DNA from: CAJQQY01 sp964564545
GTDB lineage: Bacteria; Bacteroidota; Bacteroidia; Chitinophagales; Saprospiraceae
Assembly (NCBI GenBank): GCA_964564545.1
Contig: CAZMBP010000054.1
Span: forward strand, 65,496-129,495
Direction of reading: 5' to 3'
Length of the DNA stretch: 64,000 nt
Every line of letters begins with the position of its first letter. Positions within the stretch are counted from its first letter, which is position 1. Shown here in pieces: positions 23,940 to 34,500 of the stretch. The notes beneath the pieces are model-generated. The model searched no databases. It was not told the DNA's origin and saw only the letters and a program-made list of their open reading frames with translations. A program made the position numbers and the translations under genes.

Positions 23940-24725
23940 ATGTCCAAAAAAAAAGAAAAACCACTCCTCTCCTCTTTTGATTTTTCAGAAATCCAACCTC
24001 TTGAAAATGCTTTTGCACATAATGACCAACAATTCAATTATCCATTATTAGATGCTTTAAAGTTAGGATTCAAATATGTTGAAGTTGATATTCATTTAAT
24101 TAAAAATGAAATTTATGTTAGTCATCGAAGACCCTTTTTTCGGAATTGCAACAATACTCTTACAAAACGATACTTAGAACCTCTTTTCTATTTATTTCAA
24201 AAAAATAATTCCTCGATTTTCCAAAAGAAAAATGAAACTTTCAATCTAGTTTTGGATATAAAAACAGAAGCCATTTCAACTTATGAAGTTTTAAAAAAAC
24301 AACTTATACCATTCTATCCTATGCTTTCAAGTTGGGAAAATCAAATAAACTTTCAAAGACCAATACAAATTCATCTAAGTGGAAATAGACCAATAAATTC
24401 GGTAGTTTCAGAAGGAAAAAGGCAGGTACTTTTGGATGGAAGAATAGAAGATATTAAGAAAAAATATCCAACTGAAATAATGCCAATGATAAGTGACAAA
24501 TATTCTAAAATATTCGGTTGTTCACTTTTCTCAAAGATTCCATCTAAGAAAAAGTTAGAAAAATTTCGAGAACTTGCCAATCAAATTCATAGTCAAGACA
24601 AACTTTTCAGACTTTGGAACATCCCTGAAAATGAGGACGTGTGGACATTGTTATTAAAAAATGGACTTGACCTTATTAGTACTGATCGAATTCAAAAATT
24701 GAGTTGTTTTTTGAAAAAAAATTAA
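23940..24725 (+). CDS. phosphodiesterase-like protein (GDPD/PI-PLC superfamily)
   Basis: A 261-residue protein with the layout of the TIM-barrel phospholipase C / glycerophosphodiester phosphodiesterase superfamily. Visible landmarks: AHNDQQFNYPLLDALKLGFKYVEVDIHL (first catalytic His, then the E/D metal ligands, residues about 26-52), VSHRRP (second His), LVLDIKTE (metal-binding E) and a late NGLDLISTDRIQKL. The N terminus has no signal peptide, so it may be cytoplasmic. It probably hydrolyses a phosphodiester lipid or a headgroup, but the substrate is not visible. The EamA transporter gene follows after 8 bases. Confidence 0.75.
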   Translation: MSKKKEKPLLSSFDFSEIQPLENAFAHNDQQFNYPLLDALKLGFKYVEVDIHLIKNEIYVSHRRPFFRNCNNTLTKRYLEPLFYLFQKNNSSIFQKKNETFNLVLDIKTEAISTYEVLKKQLIPFYPMLSSWENQINFQRPIQIHLSGNRPINSVVSEGKRQVLLDGRIEDIKKKYPTEIMPMISDKYSKIFGCSLFSKIPSKKKLEKFRELANQIHSQDKLFRLWNIPENEDVWTLLLKNGLDLISTDRIQKLSCFLKKN

Positions 24726-24733
24726 ATTAAAAA

Positions 24734-25612
24734 TTGCAAAAACCAAATCACTTTCAAAATATTTTATTACTAAACATAGCCATGTTGTGCATCAGTACTT
24801 CAGGTGCTTTGGGTAGATATATTAGTTTACCTCCACCATTGACTATTTGGTGGAGAGCATTATTCGCTCTATTTTTTTTAGGACTGTTTTGTGGATGGAA
24901 AAAATTACCTTTTCGATTTGACCTCAAAAAATATGGATTCCCTTTTTTTATTTCAGGGTTTTTAATGACTGCACATTGGGTTACGTATTTTTATGCTTTA
25001 CAATGGTCAAATGTTGCAATTGGAATGCTTTCATTATTTACTTATCCTGTAATGACTGCCTTGCTTGAACCTCTCATTTTAAAAACAAAATTTCAAAAAC
25101 ATCACCTTCTTTTAGGAATCATCGTTTTGATTGGGGTATCATTTTTGGCGCCAGATTTAGCCTTCGAAAATAAAATGACACAAGGGCTATTCATGGGATT
25201 AATTTCAGCACTCGCCTACTCTCTTCGAAATATCATCTTAAAAACTCAAGTTCAGAACTTCAATGGTTCCGTTTTGATGTTTTATCAAATGGCGGTAATG
25301 TTGGTTCTACTTTCCCCTGTTTTATTTCTTTATGAAGAAAAAATATCTTCTGACCAATTGCCATTTATTTTATTTTTAGGATTGGTGACGACGTCAATTG
25401 GACATACTTTATTTCTCAATAGTTTTCGACATTTTTCTGTTAGCGGTGCCAGTATTTTAAGTGGAATGCAACCAATTTATGGAATTATCATCGCTATGAT
25501 TTTTCTCTCAGAGATTCCAGAATGGAGAAATTGGATTGGAGGATTTTTAATTATATCCACAGTTATATTAGAATCATATTTAAATCAAAAATCATCCAAA
25601 TCAAAACCGTAA
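24734..25612 (+). CDS. EamA/DMT-family transporter
   Basis: A 292-residue membrane protein with ten predicted helices and the two EamA halves (about 10-130 and 140-285). Typical pieces: SGALGRYISLPPPLTIWWRALFALFFLG, GFLMTAHWVTYFYALQWSNVAIGMLS, then the repeat AYSLRNIILK and SIGHTLFLNSFRHFSVSGASIL. The substrate cannot be predicted for this family. The start is TTG at 24734 (MQKPNH). The next in-frame ATG (24781) would cut into the first helix, so TTG is favoured. It is closely spaced after the phosphodiesterase gene and so probably in one operon. Confidence 0.85.
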   Translation: MQKPNHFQNILLLNIAMLCISTSGALGRYISLPPPLTIWWRALFALFFLGLFCGWKKLPFRFDLKKYGFPFFISGFLMTAHWVTYFYALQWSNVAIGMLSLFTYPVMTALLEPLILKTKFQKHHLLLGIIVLIGVSFLAPDLAFENKMTQGLFMGLISALAYSLRNIILKTQVQNFNGSVLMFYQMAVMLVLLSPVLFLYEEKISSDQLPFILFLGLVTTSIGHTLFLNSFRHFSVSGASILSGMQPIYGIIIAMIFLSEIPEWRNWIGGFLIISTVILESYLNQKSSKSKP

Positions 25613-25651
25613 TCTTTCAAACTTTACAGTTCCTTATTTGTTGTTAATTAT

Positions 25652-25660
25652 TATCTTTGC
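25652..25660 (+). promoter_or_regulatory. -7 promoter element for lpdA
   Basis: TATCTTTGC, 35 bases before the ATG at 25695. It also shows that the open frame upstream of 25695 is not translated. Confidence 0.55.
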
Positions 25661-25694
25661 ACCCGTTTTCAATAACCTTCAAATCAAAAAAAAT

Positions 25695-27092
25695 ATGAAT
25701 TTCGATATTATCGTAATTGGCTCTGGCCCTGGTGGATATCCTGCTGCAATTAGAGCAGCTCAATTAGGGAAAAAAGTAGCTATTGTAGAACGTGATGAAT
25801 TAGGTGGTATTTGCCTTAACTGGGGTTGTATTCCAACTAAAGCCTTATTAAAAAGTGCTCAAGTTTTCGAATATATTTCTCATGCCCAAGATTATGGAAT
25901 TAAAGTTGCCAGCCCAAAAGCTGACTTTGGCGGAATGGTAGAAAGAAGTAGAGGTGTTGCTAGTGGAATGAGTAACGGTATTAAATTTTTAATGAAAAAA
26001 AATAAAATTACCGTTATTGAAGGTTTTGGAAAATTAGCTCGTGGTAAAAAAGTGGAAGTAACTGATGCAGATGGAAAAATGGAAACTTATACTGCTGACC
26101 ACATTATTTTAGCAACTGGAGGTCGAGCTAGAGCTTTACCAAATGTACCAATCGATAATAAAAAGATCATTGGTTATAGAAAAGCAATGACTATGGATAA
26201 GCAACCTAAAAAAATGGTTGTAATTGGTGCTGGAGCTATCGGAGCTGAGTTTGCCTACTTCTATAATGCAATTGGAACAGAAGTTACCATTGTGGAATAC
26301 ATGGCTCAAGGTTTAGTTCCTCGTGAAGATGCTGATATTTCTAAAGAATTAGGAAAAATATTCAAGAAGAAAGGAATTAAAGTTATGGCAAATACGGCAG
26401 TTCAATCTGTTGACACCAAAGGTCGAGGTTGCAAAGTTGTTGTAAAAAGTAACAAAACAGAAAAAGAAGAAACTATCGAATGTGATATCGTTTTATCTGC
26501 AGTTGGAGTTGCTCCAAATACTGAAAATATCGGCTTGGAAGCTTTAGGTATTCAAACTGATAGAGGATTAGTACTAGTGGATGAGTATTACAAAACTAAT
26601 GTCGCGGGAATTTATGCTATTGGCGATATCGTTCCAGGGGCAGCATTAGCTCACGTAGCAACTGCTGAGGCGATCACTTGTGTTGAAAAAATTGCAGGTC
26701 ATCACCCTGAACCAATCGATTACAATAATATTCCATCCTGTACATATTGTATTCCAGAAGTAGCTTCAGTTGGTTACACAGAAGCAGCTGCAAAAGAAGC
26801 AGGTTATGAAGTAAAAGTTGGGAAATTCCCATTTTCAGCTTCTGGAAAAGCAAGTGCTGCAGGTGCGAAAGAAGGATTCGTAAAAGTAATTTTTGATGCA
26901 AAATATGGCGAATGGTTAGGTGCTCACATGGTTGGAGCCAATGTAACTGAAATGATTGCAGAGGTCGTAGCAGCTCGAAAATTAGAAACTACAGGTCACG
27001 AAATCATCAAAACTATTCACCCTCACCCTACCATGAGTGAAGCTGTAATGGAAGCTGCAGCTGCAGCATATGGTGAAGTAATACATTTATAA
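25695..27092 (+). CDS. lpdA: dihydrolipoyl dehydrogenase (E3)
   Basis: FAD/NAD-dependent enzyme that reoxidises lipoamide in pyruvate, 2-oxoglutarate and glycine-cleavage complexes. 465 residues. FAD-binding GxGxxG at the N terminus (VIGSGPGGYPAA), redox-active disulfide CLNWGC, NAD-binding GxGxxG (GAGAIGAEFAYFY), second FAD motif YAIGDIV, and the C-terminal active-site His-Glu pair in TIHPHPTMSEAVMEAA. I chose the ATG at 25695 (MNFDIIVIGSG). The gene stands alone with its own promoter, so the E1 and E2 subunits are encoded elsewhere. Confidence 0.96.
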   Translation: MNFDIIVIGSGPGGYPAAIRAAQLGKKVAIVERDELGGICLNWGCIPTKALLKSAQVFEYISHAQDYGIKVASPKADFGGMVERSRGVASGMSNGIKFLMKKNKITVIEGFGKLARGKKVEVTDADGKMETYTADHIILATGGRARALPNVPIDNKKIIGYRKAMTMDKQPKKMVVIGAGAIGAEFAYFYNAIGTEVTIVEYMAQGLVPREDADISKELGKIFKKKGIKVMANTAVQSVDTKGRGCKVVVKSNKTEKEETIECDIVLSAVGVAPNTENIGLEALGIQTDRGLVLVDEYYKTNVAGIYAIGDIVPGAALAHVATAEAITCVEKIAGHHPEPIDYNNIPSCTYCIPEVASVGYTEAAAKEAGYEVKVGKFPFSASGKASAAGAKEGFVKVIFDAKYGEWLGAHMVGANVTEMIAEVVAARKLETTGHEIIKTIHPHPTMSEAVMEAAAAAYGEVIHL

Positions 27093-27274
27093 CAGTTAAT
27101 GGCTTAACTGTTAACAGTTTATATTTTTAGAACGGTTAATCTCAGCAATTGGGGTTAACCGTTCATCGTTAAGAGTTATCCATTAATTTGACGTGCAACT
27201 TAGCAGATATTTTCGGATATTGGGAGCTAAAAAGTTTTGAGGTTAACCGTTCACAGTTAACCATTAATAGTTAG
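27093..27274. repeat. palindromic repeat, GTTAAC family, copy 2 (three arms)
   Basis: Three related arms: 27093-27119 (CTTAACTGTTAACAG), 27151-27186 (GGTTAACCGTTCATCG) and 27241-27274 (GGTTAACCGTTCACAG). It starts immediately at the lpdA stop codon and ends 5 bases before the next ATG, filling the whole intergenic space. The same words occur at 7138-7219. Confidence 0.75.
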
Positions 27275-27279
27275 AAAAC

Positions 27280-28800
27280 ATGGTCGCTAATTTATATCGT
27301 TCCTTTTCAAGTTGGCTGAACGAGCAGTTTTTTCTCAAAAAACTGGACACACCTTTAGGTTACTTATTGCTTGCAATAATGGGCGTGGTCATGTCGATCA
27401 TTATTTCTTCTTTAGGCTTTAAGTATGGATTGTTAGTATTAGTTATGGTGGTTGGGTTTCCAATGTTTATGTTTTGTTTAGTGGATCTTCCCTTTGGGCT
27501 TGCCTTTATTCTCTTCATTTCTTTCATGGTTAATTTTATTAAAAAATATGTCAATGCACCGATTGGTATAGCCCAAGATGCATTAGTATTTATCATGTTT
27601 TTTGTCATAATCATTAATCAAATCAAAGAAAGGGATTGGAGTTTTGCGAAGCATCCTGTTAGTTTTTGGGTAGTGGCTTGGATTCTATATAATCTGATTC
27701 AAGGGATAAATCCGTCTGCAGTTTCCCAACTAGCTTGGGTTTATACCGTTCGGAGTGTAGCAGGCTTGATTCTACTTTATTTTGTAGCATGCTATGCTTT
27801 TAAATCCTTAGACATCATTTTACGAACGATTAAAATAATATTAGTTCTCGTTTTTGCCTCAGCTCTTTATGGATTAAAACAAGAATGGGTAGGATTTAGC
27901 AATACCGAATTAAACTGGCTTTACTCAAATCCTCACACTTTAGAATTGTTCTTCCAATGGGGGCGATTGAGAATATTTTCCTTTTTTTCCGACCCTACAA
28001 CATATGGAATTTTAATGGCTTATATGGCCGTATTTTGTTCCATTTTGATCTTGGGGCCCTACAAAATTTGGATGAAAATCGTAAGTGGAATTTGCGTTAT
28101 TGCATGTCTTTTGGCTATGGCATATGCAGGTTCACGGACTCCGGTAGTTTTGATTCCAGTTGGAGTAATCTTTTTTACGGTTTTAAATTTTAGAAAAGAA
28201 ATCATAGTTGCTGCTGGAATTTTCTTCGTTTTAGGGACAGCATTTATGCTCAAGTCAACTTCCAATGCGGTAATTTTTAGGATTCAATCAGCTTTCGTTT
28301 TAAAAAATAGTCAAGACGTAGTTGATGTTCGTATGAAAAATCAAGAGAGAATTCAGCCATATGTTCAACGACATCCTTTTGGTGGAGGACTAGGAAGTAC
28401 AGGACTTTGGGGAAGACGATTTTCTCCAGGGACATTTTTAGCGTCCTTTGATCATGATAGTGGTTTTGTTCGATTAGCCGTTGAAGTAGGTTGGATTGGG
28501 TTACTTTTATATATGGCCTTTATCTTCCAAGTCATGCGCTGGGGAATATATTACTATTTTCGAGTACGTGACCCAATGATAAAAAACCTGTATCTTGCGA
28601 TAAATACGGCATTTTTTATGCTTGTCATTGCCTCCTACCCCCAAGAAGCAATCTTGCAAGTGCCTACAAGTATCATATTTTATATTCTTTTGGCTGCGAT
28701 TGTTAAGCTAAAAGATTTTGACGAAAACTTTAAAGAAGATGCCTCTTCTTCCGTTCAACAACCTAAAGATGTTCCTCAGTTAAAAACTGTGGATATTTAA
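27280..28800 (+). CDS. O-antigen ligase/polymerase-like membrane protein
   Basis: A 506-residue integral membrane protein with about eleven helices and the large periplasmic loop of the Wzy_C/O-antigen ligase family. In that loop, FSFFSDPTTYGILMAYMAVF and AYAGSRTPVV resemble the conserved arginine regions, and QRHPFGGGLGSTGLWGRRFSPG, then DHDSGFVRLAVEVGWIGLLLY, match the usual late motif. The cytoplasmic tail (460-506) is acidic and Gln/Pro-rich. It probably polymerises or attaches a surface polysaccharide. The next gene (half TolC-like) may help export. No other polysaccharide genes are in the window. Confidence 0.85.
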   Translation: MVANLYRSFSSWLNEQFFLKKLDTPLGYLLLAIMGVVMSIIISSLGFKYGLLVLVMVVGFPMFMFCLVDLPFGLAFILFISFMVNFIKKYVNAPIGIAQDALVFIMFFVIIINQIKERDWSFAKHPVSFWVVAWILYNLIQGINPSAVSQLAWVYTVRSVAGLILLYFVACYAFKSLDIILRTIKIILVLVFASALYGLKQEWVGFSNTELNWLYSNPHTLELFFQWGRLRIFSFFSDPTTYGILMAYMAVFCSILILGPYKIWMKIVSGICVIACLLAMAYAGSRTPVVLIPVGVIFFTVLNFRKEIIVAAGIFFVLGTAFMLKSTSNAVIFRIQSAFVLKNSQDVVDVRMKNQERIQPYVQRHPFGGGLGSTGLWGRRFSPGTFLASFDHDSGFVRLAVEVGWIGLLLYMAFIFQVMRWGIYYYFRVRDPMIKNLYLAINTAFFMLVIASYPQEAILQVPTSIIFYILLAAIVKLKDFDENFKEDASSSVQQPKDVPQLKTVDI

Positions 28801-28962
28801 TTTTTAGGTGTTTCTCAAATCCTATTTCCTGTATTTTTTTTAAAGCAAAAAATGAAAACGTGCAGTATTATAGATTTGATTAATTTTTATAAAATATTGT
28901 TGAATGCTTTTAGAATTGGAAAAAAACAAAGACCCCAATTCTAATTTTTTAAAACTTTAAAC

Positions 28963-29712
28963 ATGCAGAACTTACAAAAAGGCATAGTTGTCTTGCTTAC
29001 TTTCTTAATTTCAATCCCAGGTATTTCACAAAAAGTTGATTTTGATCGAGTAGTTACTCCTTCTGAAATGGGTACCCGAAATTTTGATGAATATTTAGTT
29101 CAACTCGCTTGGATCAATAGTCCCGAAAATGAAGCCTTAGATTTTGAAAAAGATCTTCGTGAATTTGAATTTAAAGCAGAAAAGAAAGATTGGATGGACG
29201 ATATCCGATTTAGTGTTAATCTGAATGAAAATAATTTAAATCGAGATACGATTTTCGTAGTTCCTGGAACTGATCCTTCTAGTGCAAATCAAACTAATCT
29301 TTTCCCAATTTTTAATTTTAATGCTTCCGTGAGTTTAGGAACATTCACCAATCGAAAAAACAAATTAGGTATTGCAGAACAACGAGTTAAGATTGCTGAG
29401 GCAAATATCAATCAAAAGAAGCTTAACGTTCGAATGGAAATTTTGAAACGATATGAAAATTATTTGATGTATGAAGAAATCTTAAAAGCTGTCATCCAAG
29501 CTGAGGAAAATGCAAATCAAGCGTTGCTTTTGATTACAGATCTTTTTAAAGCTGACAAAGCCACTTTTGAAGATTATAATTCTGCTAGTACTTCTTATAA
29601 TGCTGCAGTAGAAAAAAGAATCAAAGCTAGTGCTGAATTAAAAATTGCTCAATATTTGGTAGAGGAAATGATTGGGATATCATTTGACGAAGCAAAAAGA
29701 ATGAGAAAATAA
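28963..29712 (+). CDS. half-length TolC-like outer membrane protein
   Basis: A 249-residue exported protein (signal peptide about 1-22). It has the pattern of one TolC/OEP repeat: two long helices (about 120-175 and 185-240) with FNASVSLGTFTNRKNKLGIAEQRV and NQKKLNVRMEILKRYENYL. A canonical OEP has two such repeats in 420-480 residues; this protein has one. It follows the O-antigen-ligase-like gene on the same strand, so it may form part of a polysaccharide export assembly in the envelope. The N-terminal 25-75 region is unlike TolC. Confidence is moderate. Confidence 0.7.
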   Translation: MQNLQKGIVVLLTFLISIPGISQKVDFDRVVTPSEMGTRNFDEYLVQLAWINSPENEALDFEKDLREFEFKAEKKDWMDDIRFSVNLNENNLNRDTIFVVPGTDPSSANQTNLFPIFNFNASVSLGTFTNRKNKLGIAEQRVKIAEANINQKKLNVRMEILKRYENYLMYEEILKAVIQAEENANQALLLITDLFKADKATFEDYNSASTSYNAAVEKRIKASAELKIAQYLVEEMIGISFDEAKRMRK

Positions 29713-29741
29713 TTTTCCCTAAAAATCATTTTTCAAAAAAG

Positions 29742-29776
29742 CTGCAATGAGATAATTCTCCTTGCAGTTTTTTTTT
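29742..29776 (+). terminator. terminator after the TolC-like gene
   Basis: Stem CTGCAA/TTGCAG extended by GAG/CTC, followed by a long T run. Confidence 0.8.
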
Positions 29777-29860
29777 GAAAAAACTACAACTTAAGTATCG
29801 GTTTATAAATATTTCAAAGTAATTTGTAACACTCCCTAATTCAATTACAATAAGTAAAAC

Positions 29861-30277
29861 ATGGAAAATATCCCCCCTCAAGAAGAACAAAAAGAAGAAC
29901 TTTATCTGACTGATTATATGAAAAAAGAATTGAAAGGTTCAGCCAATTGGGCAATGTTTCTTTCCATTTCGATGATCGCATTTTTTGTTTTATACTTCAT
30001 CAGCATTTTATCTTCTATTACTAGTGGGCTTCCTTTGGCAGGGACAGCAGGAGGATTAATTGGGATTATTTTATTTATCTCCTTACTTAGTTTAATTCTT
30101 GGAATGGGAATCGTTTTATATTTTTTTTCATCCAATCTTAAGAAAGCTTTAGAGCAAAAAGTAAGTACTTTGCTTGTTCACTCTTTTAATTCTTTAACAC
30201 GATACTTTATCCTTTCTTTCATTATTTTGATCGTGACACTTATTTTTTCATTGGTTTTCACCATATTTATTTTTTAA
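29861..30277 (+). CDS. DUF5362-type membrane protein 1
   Basis: A 138-residue protein with an acidic cytoplasmic N terminus (1-20), then about four hydrophobic helices (30-50, 58-85, 85-95, 112-138). It resembles the DUF5362 group common in Bacteroidota. The second gene of the pair starts 3 bases after its stop. No function is established for the group. Confidence 0.75.
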   Translation: MENIPPQEEQKEELYLTDYMKKELKGSANWAMFLSISMIAFFVLYFISILSSITSGLPLAGTAGGLIGIILFISLLSLILGMGIVLYFFSSNLKKALEQKVSTLLVHSFNSLTRYFILSFIILIVTLIFSLVFTIFIF

Positions 30278-30279
30278 TT

Positions 30280-30714
30280 ATGGAAAATAATACCATCCTT
30301 GATCATGACCTTTCAGGTGATTTAGAATTAACACCTTCCGTTAAAACTACGCTTGAAACAACCTTTAAATGGGGAAAAATACTTGCAACTGCTTTATATA
30401 TTTTTTCGGGACTGATGATCCTATTATTTCTAAAATTAGCAACCATCGAAACTCGAAGCTCTGCAGGAAGTGGACAATCTTTTTTAATTGCCTTATTTTT
30501 AGCTTTTATAATTTGCACTTTTTTCTCTGCCTATAATCTAATGGGATTCTCAACGAATGGAATGGCAAGTTTAAAAACTAACAACAACAAAATACTTTCC
30601 ATCAGTATCGAAAGCTTAAAAAGTTATTTCAAATTTTTCGGAATATTCGTTGCGTTCATAGCCATATTTTTTGGATCTAGTGTACTCCTAGCTTTCTTCG
30701 CCATTTTATCTTAA
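30280..30714 (+). CDS. DUF5362-type membrane protein 2
   Basis: A 144-residue protein with the same plan as the previous gene: a short cytoplasmic start (LTPSVKTTLETTFKWGKIL aligns with LTDYMKKELKGSANWAMFL), then four helices. The pair probably arose by duplication and may form a heteromer. It overlaps the terminator that also serves the converging DinB gene. Confidence 0.75.
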   Translation: MENNTILDHDLSGDLELTPSVKTTLETTFKWGKILATALYIFSGLMILLFLKLATIETRSSAGSGQSFLIALFLAFIICTFFSAYNLMGFSTNGMASLKTNNNKILSISIESLKSYFKFFGIFVAFIAIFFGSSVLLAFFAILS

Positions 30715-30716
30715 AA

Positions 30717-30753
30717 AAAATGCTGCTTGAAATTAATCAAGCAGCATTTTTTT
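30717..30753. terminator. bidirectional terminator
   Basis: AAAATGCTGCTTGA and TCAAGCAGCATTTT form a perfect 14-bp stem with T runs on both sides, between the DUF5362 pair and the DinB gene. It overlaps the DinB stop codon by two bases. Confidence 0.9.
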
Positions 30754-31321
30754 AATCATTTATTTTAAAACTCTTTGCGAGTATCTTATTGATTTGTTTT
30801 CGATGCCTTTTAAAATGCGCCACATTGAAATCCATTAATCCATATAGTGACATTTTCCCAGCAAAGGCATGTTTAAAGAGTTCTTTATTATAATGTTCTG
30901 CCGGAATGGTTTCTAAAAATACTCGTAGTTCTTCTCGTTGCTGTTTCCACTTTTTCGCAGTTTCCCAAAAACTAGACTCCTCTGGTAAGTTTTGGTCACC
31001 CACCGCTTCAGGAGCAGTTATCTTTACTGGAAATTTCACGAAAGTATTCATGACAAATTTTCGCCACGAACCACCAATTCCCGCTTTTTTTGGATTAGGA
31101 TTAAAACTTAATTTTTTCTCCACATAACTTTTACCATATCCTTCCACCAAAATCAAATGATTCATCACTTGCAAAACAGACCATTTGCCCTCAGCTGGTT
31201 TTTTATTGAGAGTTCTCTCTGAATAGTCTTTTAACACCTTTAAAAGCTCTGTTAACTCCCCATCTAAATATTGGAGTTGTCGATCAACTTTTGCTGGTAA
31301 TTTTGTTTGAGCTGCATTCAT
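30752..31321 (-). CDS. DinB-like family protein
   Basis: A 189-residue four-helix-bundle protein of the DinB/YfiT superfamily, typically metal-dependent. Candidate metal ligands are His54 in WSVLQVMNHLILVE and the C-terminal pair in FNVAHFKRHRKQI. Such proteins are often thiol transferases or of unknown substrate. The ATG at 31321 follows a short AT-rich leader. No partner gene is adjacent. The enzymatic role is not established from the sequence. Confidence 0.85.
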   Translation of the reverse strand: MNAAQTKLPAKVDRQLQYLDGELTELLKVLKDYSERTLNKKPAEGKWSVLQVMNHLILVEGYGKSYVEKKLSFNPNPKKAGIGGSWRKFVMNTFVKFPVKITAPEAVGDQNLPEESSFWETAKKWKQQREELRVFLETIPAEHYNKELFKHAFAGKMSLYGLMDFNVAHFKRHRKQINKILAKSFKIND

Positions 31322-31521
31322 ATTGCAAAATATAAAAATTAACTAAAATTTAGATTTTTTTTGATAATAAAAAGAAACATAAAAAAGAACTTGTTACAAT
31401 AAAGCATTCATTGTCAACTACTTATAGTTACGTCTATTAAAAACGATAAATCTTATTTCAATTTTTTTTTAACTTCACCTCTCTTTTTAAAACTGTCATT
31501 TTTTTTCTTAAAAATAAAACC

Positions 31522-34500
31522 ATGCGAAAAATACCTACTAAACTATTAACTCTTTCCCTTTTTATATTTCTGTTTCAGTTTTCCTTTGCTCAAAAAAAGG
31601 ATAAGAAAAAATGGGATGTAAATAATCCTCCAGGAGAATTTACCGAATTTAATTTTACAACTGATGAGGGTACTTGGATGAATCTTGATGTCAGTCCTGA
31701 TGGAAAAACCATCGTCTTTGATATGATGGGAGATATCTATTCTATTCCAATGAATGGAGGAAAAGCAAAGACTTTGCGAACAGGTTTAGCATTTGAAGTG
31801 CAACCTAGGTTTAGTCCTGATGGAAAGCATATTTTATTTACAAGTGATGCAGGCGGTGGCGATAACCTTTGGACGATGAAATCTGATGGTTCCGATGCCA
31901 AACAAATCACTAAAGAAAAATTTAGATTGCTTAATAATGGAACTTGGGTTAACAATAGTAATTATGTGATCGGTAGAAAACATTTTACTTCCGAGCGATC
32001 ACTTGGAGCTGGAGAAATATGGATGTACCACATCACAGGAGGCGAAGGAGTTCAATTGACCAAACGAAAAAATGACCAGCAAGATGTCAATGAACCTTGT
32101 GTTTCCCCTGATGGCCGATATCTTTATTATTCTGAAGATGTTTACCCTGGAGGATACTTTCAATACAACAAGGATCCTAATTCTCAAATATATGTGATCA
32201 AAAGATATGATCGAAAGAAAGGAGAAACCAAAACAATCATCAGCGGCCCAGGAAGTGCAAGTCGTCCTCAAATTTCGAATAATGGAAAGAAATTAGCTTT
32301 CGTCCGAAGAGTTCGAACTAAGACAGTTTTATTTATTCACGATTTGGAAACAGGTGAAGAAAAACCTTTAAACTACGAGATGTCAAAAGACCAACAAGAA
32401 GCTTGGGCGATATTTGGAACCTACCCAGGATTTGCTTGGACACCAAACGATCAACATATAGTTTTTTGGGCACAAGGAAAAATTCAAAAAGTAAATGTGG
32501 TTTCTAAAAAAGTTTCTAACATTGCTTTTACGGTAGATGCGAAACATCGAGTTTATGAGACCTTGAAATTTGATAATCAAGTAGATCATGACAACTTCAA
32601 TGTAAATGTAATTCGAAATGCAAGGACTTCACCAGATGGAAAAATGTTAGTTTTCAATGCGGTTGGTCATCTTTGGAAAATGAATTTACCGAATGGAAAA
32701 CCAACTCGTATTACTAATTCTGACCACTTTGAATTTGAACCAAATTTTTCTCCAGATGGAAAAGAAATAGTTTACGTTACTTGGGATGATGATGATTTAG
32801 GAAGTGTTCGAAAATTAAATTTAACAACTGGTGTTTCTATTAAATTAACTCCTAAAAAAGGTAATTATCGGACTCCATGTTTTTCTCCAAACGGAAGTCA
32901 AATTGTTTATGTAAAAGCAGGTGGAAATGATCACCAAGGTTACACTTTTTCAAAGGAGCCAGGTATTTATTTAATGTCTTCAAATGGTACAAAGCACACC
33001 CTCGTTACTCCAAAAGGAGAGTACCCATCTTTTAGTACTGATGGAGAAAGAATCTTTTTCCAAACAGGTGGTTATCTTTTTGGAAGCTTGAAAAAAGCTT
33101 TTAAAAGTGTAAAGTTAAATGGAGCTGAAGAGCAAACAATTTTCAATACAAAATACGCCAATCAATTCGCTCAAAGCCCTGATAATCAATGGATTGCTTT
33201 TACAGACTTATACAAAGTTTATATTGCTCCAATGCCAAAAGTGGGACAAGCAGTTGGTCTTTCTGCAAAAACAAAAGTAGTTCCAGTTGCACAAATCGGA
33301 CGTGATGCTGGAATCAATTTACACTGGAGTAAGGATAGCAAAAAAGTACATTGGACACTTGGAAATGAGTATTTCACCAACTCGATTGAAGACCGATTTC
33401 CATTCTTAGGAAAAGTAGATTCTGTTCCTCCAATGGATACATCAGGTCTTAAAATTGATTTGAATTTAAAGTCTGATAGACCTGAAGGAAAAATCGCATT
33501 TACGAATGCTACCATCATCACTATGGAAGGTGATAAGGTCATTAAAAATGGAACGATCATCGTTTCTAACAATAAAATTACGGAAGTTGGATCTGAAAAA
33601 ATTAGAATCCCAAAAGATGCCAAAGTTATTGATTGTACAGGGAAAACTATTATGCCAGGAATAATAGATGTGCATGGCCATTTAGGTAACTTCCGGTTTG
33701 GAACAAGCCCTAAAAAACAATGGCACTATTATGCAAATCTAGCCTATGGAGTCACGACTGCCCATGACCCTTCTTCTAATTCTGAAATGATATTTTCACA
33801 AGCTGAAATGATCAAAGCAGGAAAAATGGTTGGCCCAAGATTGTATTCCACAGGAACAATTTTATATGGAGCAGAAGGTGATTTCAAAGCCGTAATTAAT
33901 TCTGTTGATGATGCTAAATCTGCCCTTCGAAGAACAAAAGCATATGGAGCCTTTTCTGTAAAAAGTTATAACCAACCTCGTCGAGAACAACGACAACAAG
34001 TATTGCAAGCAGCAAGAGAATTAAATATGTTGGTCGTTCCAGAAGGTGGATCATTTTTCTATCACAATATGAATATGGTGATTGATGGACACACGGGAGT
34101 AGAACATAATCTTCCAATTGCACCTTTATACAAAGATGTGATCGAGATATGGAAACACTCTAAAGCACACAACACTCCTACCCTAATTGTAAATTATGGT
34201 GGTGTGAATGGTGAATACTTTTTCTACCAAAAGGAAAATGTTTGGGAAAAAGATCGGTTACTTAATTTTATGCCTAGAGGAGTGCTAGATTCAAGATCAC
34301 GCCATCGTACGATGATTCCAGATGAAGAATATGAAAATGGCCATATTTTAACTTCTCAAAGTTGTACTAAATTGCAAAATGCAGGTGTCAATATTAACCT
34401 AGGAGCCCATGGTCAATTACAAGGTTTGGGTGCACATTGGGAGCTTTGGATGTTACAACAAGGTGGAATGACTAATCATCAAGCATTACGATCAGCGACT

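Noticed and set aside
25638..25694. 19-residue N-terminal extension of LpdA
   Set aside because: It contains the -7 promoter element. The ATG at 25695 gives the standard FAD-binding N terminus.
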